Of a DNA stretch of 41,718 nt, positions 30,302-39,180 are shown one piece after another (positions within the stretch are counted from its first letter, which is position 1; the number at the start of each line of letters is the position of its first letter). The translations under genes were made by a program, and so were the position numbers. The DNA comes from Fragilaria crotonensis (taxonomy: Eukaryota > Bacillariophyta > Fragilariophyceae > Fragilariales > Fragilariaceae). The stretch is from positions 1-41,718 of the forward strand of contig JAKSYS010000564.1 in NCBI GenBank assembly GCA_022925895.1, written 5' to 3'. The notes under the pieces are model-generated. The model saw only the letters and a list, made by a program, of their open reading frames with translations, was not told the origin of the DNA and ran no database searches.

Positions 30302-31855
30302 ATGAATTCAAGCATGGAAAATGTACTTGATTCGATAAGTGGTATGCTCTTTTCAGAGAAGGAAGGGAACAGATCATCTGCTTTGGATTTGACCACAACA
30401 ACAACGTCGACAGATGATTCGCAAGACGATAGGGAGATATCCTATAGCACAAGCGGAGGTGACTCAAGCACGTACCTACCTTCTCCGCCAAGAATCGCGA
30501 AATATCACAGTTCGTCGATGGTATCTTCAGTTTTCACCCCGATTCACCGCCCCGCCCCTTTTTCACTGTCGCGTTCCATTGATGATAGCACCAATGCTCA
30601 CTCGGAAAATGGCCATGAATCCTTCGCAAGTGGGACCTCTGGAAATACGATTTCATTTGCTGAATCCTCATCATTTATTGAATCTGCCGGAGGTTCCGAG
30701 GACTTTTCCCGTCAATCCAGTGAAATCTCCGGAGAAGTAGCGTTGCGTTCCACGCCCATGGCGCGAATGCGATCCAACGCAGTCGCTCAAGCCGCTAAAG
30801 TGGATCAAGATACTTTCGTTTCTCCTCCAAGGAAGGCACATATAGATCCTGAGAAAACGATGGCCGAGAAGCATCGTAAGTGGAGGCGTCAAATCAAGGA
30901 GGCAAAGCGACTGAAAGATGAAGATAATAAAAATGCCCAAGTTGACAGCACCTTCTGTGTGTCCGCGTCCAATATGCTTCTGGGCAGACGAAATGAACCG
31001 ACTCGTTTCTTCGAGCGATTTACATCCTTGCAATGTGGCACGATCGATGATGTTCTGTCTGTTGACTTTCCTGATGACTTTTCGGAGGGAAGCAGCGGCA
31101 GCGAGATGATACCGGCGGCTTCAAGCTTACCCATCGGTAAGCCACTGCCTGAGCGGCGCCGCCAAATATCTCCTCCTCCGAAACATGATCGAGTTGCGAA
31201 GGAGGAGGTTGTGGTGGCGGATGATGCAGAGTCAGAAAATAACAGCTCTCTCCAGTCAACAAAGTCATTGAGTTCTCATCTCGACATGGAGGATGCAAAC
31301 TTTGTCAAGGCCTTCATTCGCGAAACATCACAAGAAGGTTATCCGTTGATTTGGCACATGCCTTCAAGTGACCATACGGATTTCGATAACCAAATCGACA
31401 TAGTGGCATTTTTAGAGCTTGGCTTTCTGCAAGAAGACGGCAGTTTTGCTGGACCCAGATTGGCTTGGTACAACGCGTCTGGGAATGCGCTTGGTGCCAT
31501 TGACTTGCTTGACATCCACTCTCTCGTTAGAGCGTCGGCATTGCAGTTGAATGACTTCCCTTTCGCCATTCCTGGAAACTCGATGATTCTGAAGCTTCAG
31601 AATTCTTCCAATATCCTCGTGCTGGAAGCAAGCTCGCCGAAGGCCGCAAGACGTTTCATTCACGGACTGAGGTGGGTTGTTGCTCGTCTCGCCTTCAATT
31701 TGATTGTTGGAAACAAGTATGTTTCCTGCGAGTTATTGGAATTACGAGACTCTGAACATGAGGTCCGAAGCTCAGACATGAATAAAGCTATGAATGACGT
31801 GACGAAGCAATTGATAGACAAGGCTACGTATGCAACTCCCCAACAGCTTGTTTGA
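30302..31855 (+). CDS. Unknown 517-aa protein with disordered N-terminus and possible PH-like C-terminus
   Basis: Single exon; an in-frame stop lies upstream and the first ATG is at 30302. The first 300 residues are Ser/Thr/Asp/Glu-rich and look disordered. They contain a basic helical patch, KHRKWRRQIKEAKRLKDED, near residues 187-205. From about residue 335 a folded domain begins (ANFVKAFIRETSQEGYPL), with alternating short hydrophobic strands (MILKLQNSSNILVLEA) and a terminal amphipathic helix (SPKAARRFIHGLRWVVARLAF). Strands followed by a C-terminal helix with a Trp suggest a pleckstrin-homology-like fold; this is inference from pattern only. No signal peptide or membrane segment is seen, so it is probably cytosolic. 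Convergent with the NFACT-R gene, 51 bp apart. Confidence 0.75.
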   Translation: MNSSMENVLDSISGMLFSEKEGNRSSALDLTTTTTSTDDSQDDREISYSTSGGDSSTYLPSPPRIAKYHSSSMVSSVFTPIHRPAPFSLSRSIDDSTNAHSENGHESFASGTSGNTISFAESSSFIESAGGSEDFSRQSSEISGEVALRSTPMARMRSNAVAQAAKVDQDTFVSPPRKAHIDPEKTMAEKHRKWRRQIKEAKRLKDEDNKNAQVDSTFCVSASNMLLGRRNEPTRFFERFTSLQCGTIDDVLSVDFPDDFSEGSSGSEMIPAASSLPIGKPLPERRRQISPPPKHDRVAKEEVVVADDAESENNSSLQSTKSLSSHLDMEDANFVKAFIRETSQEGYPLIWHMPSSDHTDFDNQIDIVAFLELGFLQEDGSFAGPRLAWYNASGNALGAIDLLDIHSLVRASALQLNDFPFAIPGNSMILKLQNSSNILVLEASSPKAARRFIHGLRWVVARLAFNLIVGNKYVSCELLELRDSEHEVRSSDMNKAMNDVTKQLIDKATYATPQQLV

Positions 31856-31906
31856 CACAACAATAAAAATCTAGTGAAAATCCGGATATATTCCTTCCGC
31901 CTTCAA

Positions 31907-33400
31907 TTAGTATGGGTCAAAAGCGACACTCGGGTCAGAAGCACGCGATGGTTCTTGACCTCGTGCTTTGCGTTTGTTGGACTTCTGCTCTCGTCGTTTT
32001 GCTTGAACTTGCCGTGCAACTGCTTGGGTTCGCTTCCGTCGTTTTGCCTTGTCTTGAGCCCGGAATTCATCTGTCTGTCCGCACTCGTCTCGCGCCAACT
32101 TCAAATCAGTTGGCACCTTCTCAGGCCATCCAGTCAGTACATAAAGCTCCTCGCGAAGTTTCACCGCCCCGAGCGGAGCTCCTCGTGGCTTCAGCAGGTG
32201 CTTCGAATCCGCCGCTGTAACGCTCGCCTTGCGCTCATTTCTTGCGTCAGAATAGAACACAGCTAGATTCGCACAAAACTCCAAACACTCTTGGGTAGGT
32301 TCCGGACTCCCTCGTCGACGCTGTAAGACAACATGCGCACCCGGACAACCTCTGGCGTGCATCCAAATATCGTTGCCTCGAGCAACTTGAAAACTGAGGT
32401 ACTCGTTGCCTCGACGGTTCCGTCCGACCAAAACGACACATCCACCTGGAGACTTGAGTCGACGAACCGAGCTTTCCACGACCGATCGCCGCTGCTGTTT
32501 TCTTGCGATGGATTTCTTTCCGTCTTTTGCTGGCGTTGACACGACGGAGGGTATGGTGAACTTCGTTTTGCCGGAGCTGCGCTCGAGACGACTCTTAACT
32601 ATTTGAAACTTGGCTTCGTCAACTATATCACCATTGCAGCAACCTTTCAAATCGATATCGGCATCTCGTAGCAACTGGAGCAAGCCATTCGTTTCCTCTA
32701 GCAAACTATTGATGACTTGCGATCCACGCTTCAATTTGCGCGCTTGAGCAAAGAGAGAATCAGCTTCTGCCAATGCTGAGTCGTAATGTGAATCTAGTGT
32801 CAATTCAACCTCTTTTCCATCATTATTCCAATCCTGAATGGTGACGGTCTTAATGCTTGGATTGGTGAACAAGTAAAGGTTCGACACGATAAGTTGTGCG
32901 CGAGTTACAGTTTCTTCGACATCTTCGGCCCTTTTCAGTTCCGAGTTGAGTGAGATCTGCTTACGTTGCAAACCATTGAGAGCCTTTTCGAGAGCCTTCG
33001 AACATGCATAATACTCTTCGATAAGTTCATTGCCATCCTCTCCTTCCTCGCTTTCTTCTCCTTGGTCACTCTCCTCGTATTCATCGTCGAATGAGTCTGA
33101 GGTCTCACCATCAATGTCAAAGTCTTCCCCATCGTCGGATTCCCATGATGAGTCTTCATCGGTTGAATAGACATATTCACTAGTAGACTCAACTTCAGAT
33201 GACTTCAACCTCGACTGCCACGTCCAACATGGTGCAACAAGGCCGTCACCAGGTCGGTTGTATCGAACACGAAGGAATGAACTGGCCCGCGTTCCTGTTC
33301 TTAAATCTGACGATCGCAAGTTTCGCCCCGCGAAGGCTCTAGTCAATCCTATCAAGCTACTATACAAGAAAAGGATGGTTGTGAACAATACTTGCCTCAT
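31907..33400 (-). CDS. NFACT-R domain protein, plastid-type (RqcH/NEMF relative lacking NFACT-N)
   Basis: NFACT proteins (bacterial RqcH/FbpA, eukaryotic NEMF/Rqc2) bind stalled large ribosomal subunits and tRNA in ribosome-associated quality control. This 497-aa single-exon protein starts with a signal peptide ending TRAFAGRN, a diatom plastid-import mark. Residues 75-127 are extremely acidic. Residues 128-270 look like the NFACT coiled-coil region, including VELTLDSHYDSALAEADSLF and a KLKRG segment. Residues 317-420 are the NFACT-R RNA-binding domain: SPGGCVVLVGRNRRGNEYLS, NDIWMHARGCPGAHVVL and KPRGAPLGAVKL. The tail is strongly basic. The N-terminal NFACT-N domain, which contacts the stalled peptidyl-tRNA, is absent. 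A plastid ribosome role is inferred. Confidence 0.88.
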   Translation of the reverse strand: MRQVLFTTILFLYSSLIGLTRAFAGRNLRSSDLRTGTRASSFLRVRYNRPGDGLVAPCWTWQSRLKSSEVESTSEYVYSTDEDSSWESDDGEDFDIDGETSDSFDDEYEESDQGEESEEGEDGNELIEEYYACSKALEKALNGLQRKQISLNSELKRAEDVEETVTRAQLIVSNLYLFTNPSIKTVTIQDWNNDGKEVELTLDSHYDSALAEADSLFAQARKLKRGSQVINSLLEETNGLLQLLRDADIDLKGCCNGDIVDEAKFQIVKSRLERSSGKTKFTIPSVVSTPAKDGKKSIARKQQRRSVVESSVRRLKSPGGCVVLVGRNRRGNEYLSFQVARGNDIWMHARGCPGAHVVLQRRRGSPEPTQECLEFCANLAVFYSDARNERKASVTAADSKHLLKPRGAPLGAVKLREELYVLTGWPEKVPTDLKLARDECGQTDEFRAQDKAKRRKRTQAVARQVQAKRREQKSNKRKARGQEPSRASDPSVAFDPY

Positions 33401-33529
33401 TGTTTAAATGTTAATTAGTTCATTCGGAAACACTTCGGTTGCTTGTGTCCTTGATCGAATGATGAACCTCCACAACGTTCGTGAGTGTGACCACACTCGA
33501 GTTCGAATTATCCCGGTATGCATTCAGTG

Positions 33530-33853
33530 CCAGAGACGGGAATTTCAAACCCAGCCCACCCAAGAAACCACGGCCCACCCAAACCCATTGGGTTATCTTA
33601 AAAGGGTGGGCTTAGGGTGTGGGCTCAGGATTTCATGGTGGGTCTGGGTGGGCCGACAAGAATCATAGCAAAAAATGACAGTAGATGTTTGCTACCGGTA
33701 GTAGTAGAACCATCTACTCCAGTACTGCCTATGGGTTTGGGTAGGTCTTGGTAGATCGTAAGGGTTCTGGGCGGGTTTGGGCTGGTACTTCCATGAGCGT
33801 AGGTTTACGTGGGTACCCATGGGTTTGACATTTTCAGACATTCCCGTCTCTGG
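33530..33853. repeat. Inverted-repeat unit with C-rich and G-rich arms
   Basis: CCAGAGACGGGAAT at 33530-33543 is mirrored perfectly at 33840-33853, followed inward by TCAAACCCA mirrored at 33820-33828. Inside, a 17-base arm starting CGGCCCACCC (33571-33587) pairs with 33639-33655 with one mismatch. The left arm is C-rich and the interior G-rich (GGGTGGG, GGGTTTGGG). This could be a foldback element or MITE; no coding capacity is seen. Confidence 0.65.
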
Positions 33854-33854
33854 T

Positions 33855-34439
33855 GTTTATCATACCGTAGACCTCATAATAACTACACGTAATTTTGGCC
33901 CATGTGTAGTACTCTGTACATTGTAAATCTTTATGAGGTTCAGGAAACGCTTTGTGTAGAGTTATTGTCGAGTGGTCAAAAATCCTGAAAATCCGGGTTT
34001 CTTTAAAAAATAAAATCGAGCCGATCGAGCTGGCTAAATAAATCGACTCCATGAAAAAGTATACTATACAAACAACACGTGCTTATGAAATTCGACTGGC
34101 GGTTATTTGCCGTTGACTGCGGTTCAGACGGTTTCATTTCTCGTTAGAATCCAACTCGATTTGTGGGGGGGGGTTTCCGGGAAGTGGCTGTTCAACGCAA
34201 ATCCAGCTTGGAGTTGCATGCGAATTATCCTGTAATAAGCTCCAGTTCCGGTACATGTATCAGTGCCCTCGTAGAATGATGTATGCCGGTACGATATTAT
34301 CGGCTTGTGTAGTAAGACATATGAGGCTGCAGAACCGCTTTGTGTAGTATCTTTTGTGCCGGAGGGTCTATGTGTAGTTATTGTGTAGTGTGTAGTTATT
34401 ATGAGGTCTACGGTATTTACGACGGTATGCATGATAAAC
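33855..34439. mobile_element. Putative MITE/foldback element with about 35-bp terminal inverted repeats
   Basis: A 26-base arm at 33863-33888 (starting TACCGTAGACCTCATAATAA) recurs as its perfect reverse complement at 34390-34415. The outer GTTTATCAT at 33855-33863 is mirrored at 34431-34439, and the right side carries about 15 extra bases between the two blocks. The unit is about 585 bp and non-coding. No target duplication is obvious because the left end abuts the neighbouring inverted-repeat unit. Confidence 0.6.
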
Positions 34440-35198
34440 AGTAAACAGTAAACAGGCGAGACCTGGGTATTAGAGGTATACAGTTTTATGTATTAGCATG
34501 TAGGCTGGTACGTGGGAATTTGTACTCAACGTACAAGTACTGTATACTGTACCTGAGAGTACCTGATCCAATACTGGCGGTTGGTACTGTATGACGGTAC
34601 AGTGTACAGTGTACAATGTACAACGTACAACGCCGGGGTTTACGGTTATTTGCTGCTGTTGGACTGCTAACTACCGGAGTAGTACAGTACCAGTGCAACT
34701 TCTGAAGTCGGAATCCCGAATCAGCTACTTAGTACCGTACAAGCTTACAGTACTCGAGACTCCAGTATTACTACCCAGTACTTGTACCTAATACAAGTAC
34801 AGTACTTGTACCCACGCAACCTATATGTTTCAAACAATTTTAGCTGACTCGTGTCCGGTGTAAGCTAGTGGTACGTTGTACCGGTACCTTTTTGTCGTAC
34901 GCATGAAGGCATGAATCAACAGGATTCGCAATTCGCAACTCCTCACAACAGCCGAATCTTCATGGGCACCGCCCAAACCCCAGATCACAGTGGAAGTAAC
35001 AGGTACTGTAGTACCAGATTAACAGCTTACTCTATATTGGTACATCTACTGTTGATATTTTATATTTCTATAAGAGATATGAGAATACAAAATATGTCAT
35101 CCAATCCCGAACAGGATCACTGCTGCGCTCGCTCACCGCTCACCTCTGTGTCGACATGGGAAGTTATCGTGTGTCGGTCACTTCATTAAAGCAATAAA

Positions 35199-37223
35199 AT
35201 GAATAATCGCAATCCAAGGAGTCCGCGTTTGCGGGACGATCGCAACTCGTTTCCAGCTTGTCAAAGTATAGGTTTTATATGGTTCCTGGTAACTCTCACC
35301 GCGCTGCTTGCCAACTCGACACTTCGTGTACACCACATGACTGCATTTCCTGAGGAGGAAACGGGACAAGCCGATGGCACCGCCCCACTCGTGGACTTCC
35401 CACAAGCGGTCCTGAACTTATCTCAAGTGACACCGAAGCGATTCGCTTTCGTTCATTTGGGAAAATGCGGAGGTGTCAGCCTGATGGAAACGTTGCACGG
35501 TTATTTGGGACGAAAGACACTTGTTGGTCGAGCATTCGCAGGATCGAAGCGGTACCATCTATCCAAACCAGAAGTGGACGAATACGAGAATTGGATTTTG
35601 GCAATCCGAGATCCTGTTGGTCGTATCCGATCCTGGTGGACTTACGATCACAATGATAATTTTCTCTATCGGGCTGACTATATGGGCTTTCAATATCGAT
35701 CGAAAATGTGGGAGAAATTTTTTGAGTGTTATCCGACGCTGGACAACTTCACGACATACGGCTTGGAACCGACCACAAGTATTCCAGACGAGTGCCAAAC
35801 TTTGGCGCAAATGGCCATCCCGCTGCGTGAGAGTTCATTGTTGGTTGCGTTCCAGCATTTGCGATTTAACTTTCACGCTTACTTTACACCGTTGCTGGCC
35901 GCGGAGAACAAGAGCCTATACGTGGTGCGCACAGAACACATGTTGGACGACCTGAATTCAATCTCCTTTGAACTCGGTGATGACGGTTACCGTTTGCCGG
36001 GAGTTGTGCATCAATCTCATTGGCGTTCTGAAGATTATCCGAATAAGGATCGTTATATATCTGCGAAGGGAATGGAAAATCTTTGTCACCACTTGTGCAA
36101 CGAGATACAAATCTACAAGGAAATTCTTAAGCGTGGATTGAATATTGGTAATAAAGCGAGAGAAGAGTCGCTGCGTCAACTGTCAAAATCGTGTCCGCTT
36201 CAGGTAGCTTCTGACGAATGCCCACTTGGCATGTCTGAGGATGAGTGGGACACCTTGGTCAAGCAGTTTCGTCCTATTGCAGGCAAGGATGCGGGGCAAG
36301 TCTTTGCCGACCGGGAAGCCATATACGAGAAGAGAAGAAATCCTCCACCGCCAATGAAGAAACACAAAAAAGTGCAATTACTCTACCAAGCTGACCAAGA
36401 CGAAGCATCGTACGGCTTCCTGCACCTGGGACGCTGCGGTGGCCAAACGGTTCGATCTTTATTGGAGTCTCAAAAGGGGACTACATTGTATCGAAAGAAC
36501 CTTAACGGTACGTGGACGTCTCGGCGGCTCCCGTTGTACTGGAAGCATAAGCATTGGGTCGTCTTGACGCGCGACCCATTGGACCGACTCCTGAGCTGGT
36601 GGACATACCATCATCCCTCCAATCTCGCGATGCGACCCGATCGCCGCGAACAAGAGGAGAAACCTCATCATTTGCGTGCCGATCTCAAGAAATTCTATGA
36701 GTGTTATCCCACCTTTCCAGACTTGGTCAGTGATGGTTTCGGCGGAGTCGGGAAACGCGACGATGAAGCTGCGGAGTGCCGAAGGATAGCGGTACGTTCG
36801 TTTACGATTACCGAAATTCCTTCGCTTCATGATGTGGATTACGCGTACTCGTATTATCAGTATGAGTTCAAGGTGTTGTCATCAGAGCTTTTTGTGTTTG
36901 TGATCCGTGCGGAATTCATGTCGACGGACATGAATGGTATTGAAGCCATGCTTAACCGAGAGCAGTCCAATGTTTTCACTCGACAAGAGGCGAACACACT
37001 CCGACAAATGAGTAGCACTGAATCTTGGCCAGTAACGGCTGACCTTAGTCAATTGGATGTGAAGGCAATGGACATCCTATGTCGTCGAATGTGTTCGCAC
37101 ATTCAAATGTACAAATATTTCTTGCGTGAGGCTATTAATTTGGCTAGAGATGCGTATGAAACGTCAATGAAGCAGTTGGTGCATAAATGCCCTCTGCAAG
37201 TAAAAGAGGATGAATGTAAATAA
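35199..37223 (+). CDS. Tandem sulfotransferase-like protein, type II membrane
   Basis: Two sulfotransferase-like domains in one 674-aa single-exon protein. A short basic cytosolic N-terminus and one hydrophobic segment (about residues 24-40) suggest a Golgi type II membrane protein. Domain 1 has a PAPS 5'-phosphosulfate loop FVHLGKCGGVSL (about 84-95) and a 3'-phosphate motif IRDPVGRIRSWW (136-147). Domain 2 repeats these as FLHLGRCGGQTV (about 407-418) and LTRDPLDRLLSWW (about 455-467). Both also share FYECYPT/FFECYPT, a VVRTEHM/VIRAEFM motif and a C-terminal CPLQV. The loop lysine is Arg in domain 2, so that domain may be inactive or regulatory. The acceptor is unknown; carbohydrate sulfation is likely for this fold. 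Confidence 0.85.
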   Translation: MNNRNPRSPRLRDDRNSFPACQSIGFIWFLVTLTALLANSTLRVHHMTAFPEEETGQADGTAPLVDFPQAVLNLSQVTPKRFAFVHLGKCGGVSLMETLHGYLGRKTLVGRAFAGSKRYHLSKPEVDEYENWILAIRDPVGRIRSWWTYDHNDNFLYRADYMGFQYRSKMWEKFFECYPTLDNFTTYGLEPTTSIPDECQTLAQMAIPLRESSLLVAFQHLRFNFHAYFTPLLAAENKSLYVVRTEHMLDDLNSISFELGDDGYRLPGVVHQSHWRSEDYPNKDRYISAKGMENLCHHLCNEIQIYKEILKRGLNIGNKAREESLRQLSKSCPLQVASDECPLGMSEDEWDTLVKQFRPIAGKDAGQVFADREAIYEKRRNPPPPMKKHKKVQLLYQADQDEASYGFLHLGRCGGQTVRSLLESQKGTTLYRKNLNGTWTSRRLPLYWKHKHWVVLTRDPLDRLLSWWTYHHPSNLAMRPDRREQEEKPHHLRADLKKFYECYPTFPDLVSDGFGGVGKRDDEAAECRRIAVRSFTITEIPSLHDVDYAYSYYQYEFKVLSSELFVFVIRAEFMSTDMNGIEAMLNREQSNVFTRQEANTLRQMSSTESWPVTADLSQLDVKAMDILCRRMCSHIQMYKYFLREAINLARDAYETSMKQLVHKCPLQVKEDECK

Positions 37224-37308
37224 AGTATTGTCAAGTTGACGTCTGCATTCTTTTTCTCCTATTTTGTGGGACTTCGTCTTGATTTAAGGAGAACATACGC
37301 ATTAGCAC

Positions 37309-38415
37309 TCAGATTCCCGTTGGCAGATCTCGGAGCAACCAGAAACCTGCGGGATCATCATTTTCATCTTGCTGTACACTGATAAAGTGAAGGCCTCCGA
37401 GAGCCTCTTTTCCCTCTTCGAAAATATTAGCCTCTTCTCTTTGCTCGTCGTTTAGCTTTGCCATGAGATACTCGTTGTCAATATCTGTCTCCATAACCAT
37501 GACCCGTTTTCGCAGATCGCACGACATGCCCACCACCTCGGTTCCAGCCAACCATGTGGCAAGTGCTTTTGCACGTGGGGTCAAAATCACAATCCCCTGG
37601 ATGAACGAGTCCGCCGGCAAACCTTCCGGCAGGGTACAGAGCTTTCCAACCCCTATGTTGCTCTGATTGACCCCGCCTCCTTCCAGAAACTCCGCCACAG
37701 GCAGTCCCACAAAGGCATACTTTTCTCCTCGCAGAGCATCGGGCAGCTTCAATGGCGTGCGAACATCGAAAAAGGCCGGTCTACTCGATGCATCACGCAT
37801 GGATTCCTTGAAACTTTCGGCAAGCGTTGTTCATTAGCGTGATGCGTCATACATTGACTCATCCAACACGGATACCAAGCGAGCAAAAGCATAACGCAAA
37901 ACTTACCCTTCCATGGATGGATAGACTTCACGATGTCTCTCCTCCAGCCATGATGCCAACGCAAAGGTACAGCGGGAAGGCTTTGCAACAACTTCAACCT
38001 CCGACAATGCAATATTAATCATATTGAACATGGCACCACGAAAAAATCGGATAGTCTGAGGCTTTATATCACTTTCATCGATGACTTGCTCCACCACGCG
38101 TCTAACTTCTCTCGAGTTAACTTGATTGGATGGAAGGGTCTTGCAGTATCGAAAGGATCCTGTCGAGTCCGTCAGGAGGACCTCCCAAAGTTTCTTTCCA
38201 CCAACCATGACTGGGCGGGAATAGCAGTCCAATTCCCAATCTGGTGAAGGAGGGTTGGAGGTTCTGACGAAACCTTCAGCAACATCTGTGGAATGTAACA
38301 ACGATGACGATTGCTGAAATCGGGTCGTCGTTGCGGGAAGAAACCCCGAGGCAGAATCAAGGAGTAGCAAATGTGCCCCTAACAGGAACATCAGTGTTTG
38401 TCGAATGCTTATCAT
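37309..38415 (-). CDS. Tab2-like RNA-binding protein, plastid photosystem I translation factor
   Basis: Tab2 (ATAB2 in plants) binds the psaB 5' leader and is needed for photosystem I reaction-centre translation. Two exons fit: 38415-37907 and 37813-37309, with a 93-nt intron (GTAAGT donor, GAAAG acceptor), giving 337 aa. The signal peptide ends SASGFLP, a diatom plastid-import mark. Family blocks are WELDCYSRPV, KLWEVLLTD, FRYCKTLPSNQVNS, IRFFRGAMFNMI, KPSRCTFALASWLEERH, YAFVGLPV and the closing GFWLLRDLP. The family is typical of oxygenic phototrophs. Convergent with the sulfotransferase-like gene, 85 bp apart. Confidence 0.9.
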
Positions 38416-39180
38416 TCTGGTGTCGGGATTGATGTGTACTAGAGTATGTGATTAAGATCTTGGCAACGCAGCAGGGAGTGATCCTTCAGGTTTAGAGAGA
38501 AGGTGTGAAAGTGATGAGTATCAAGAACGGTTCGAAGCAATTAGGTTTGTAGCTTCGATGATTTCGTCTGCCACGAACGTTCATCATCTAGACTTGCTAC
38601 AAGTACTGTACAGTACCTGGTACCCTCGAACCTCGGACTCATCTCTCGGGATCTTCCAAGCGGAAGCCTCGACGCGTAGAGCAACCTACTACGTGTCCTG
38701 GCAGTACTCCAGAGTCCAGAGTACTACCGGTAACTCAACTCATTAATCGCATGAGTGTTGAGTGTTGAGTACACCACTGTACAATGGCGTGTAGAACGGA
38801 GTTCTCCGACTCCAGTACTGGAGTAAAATACTACTGTAGCATTTCATTCTCGAGTAAAAGTAGTACTGTATGTACAATGTACAATGTACAATGTACAGTA
38901 TGTCGTATGTAGTATGTACGAAACATATTGAATGAATTCACGACGGTAGATAAAAGGGAGTATCATGATACCCTCTGTCGCATTTGGACTTCCGACCTCA
39001 CACATTCCACCCCCATTGCCGCTGGGTGGCATAACGTGGTTTATGATTTATATGAGTCTTTCTCATCGAAAACCAAATCGATTCAAAATTCCTAACATGC
39101 AGCTAGCACGATTTGATGGTGAAGAATGCCGTTTTCTCCAGAATATCTAAAGCGGAAGCGTATCTGGGTCGGTCGCCGGC
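38416..39180. other. Intergenic spacer, GTAC-rich
   Basis: Promoter region of the Tab2-like gene and 3' region of the MSS51-C gene. GTAC words cluster at 38600-38740 and 38810-38920. Small open frames (for example 38965-39150) show no recognisable product. Confidence 0.5.
38871..38898. repeat. Four tandem TGTACAA-type heptamers
   Basis: TGTACAA is repeated three times, followed by TGTACAG. A similar run occurs near 34598-34630. Confidence 0.8.

Larger units (their letters stand above)
33401..35198. other. Long intergenic region with nested inverted repeats
   Basis: 1.8 kb between divergent genes. It contains two adjoining inverted-repeat units (33530-33853 and 33855-34439) and a GTAC-rich stretch at 34490-34885, including tandem TGTACA-type heptads at about 34598-34630. 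No convincing gene is present. The last 150 bases should include the promoter of the sulfotransferase-like gene. Confidence 0.6.

Noticed and set aside
33401-34439. CRISPR-like or satellite array, from repeated GGGTTTGGG and GTGTAGTTATT words
   Set aside because: Spacing is irregular and the repeats are arranged as inverted pairs in a eukaryotic spacer.
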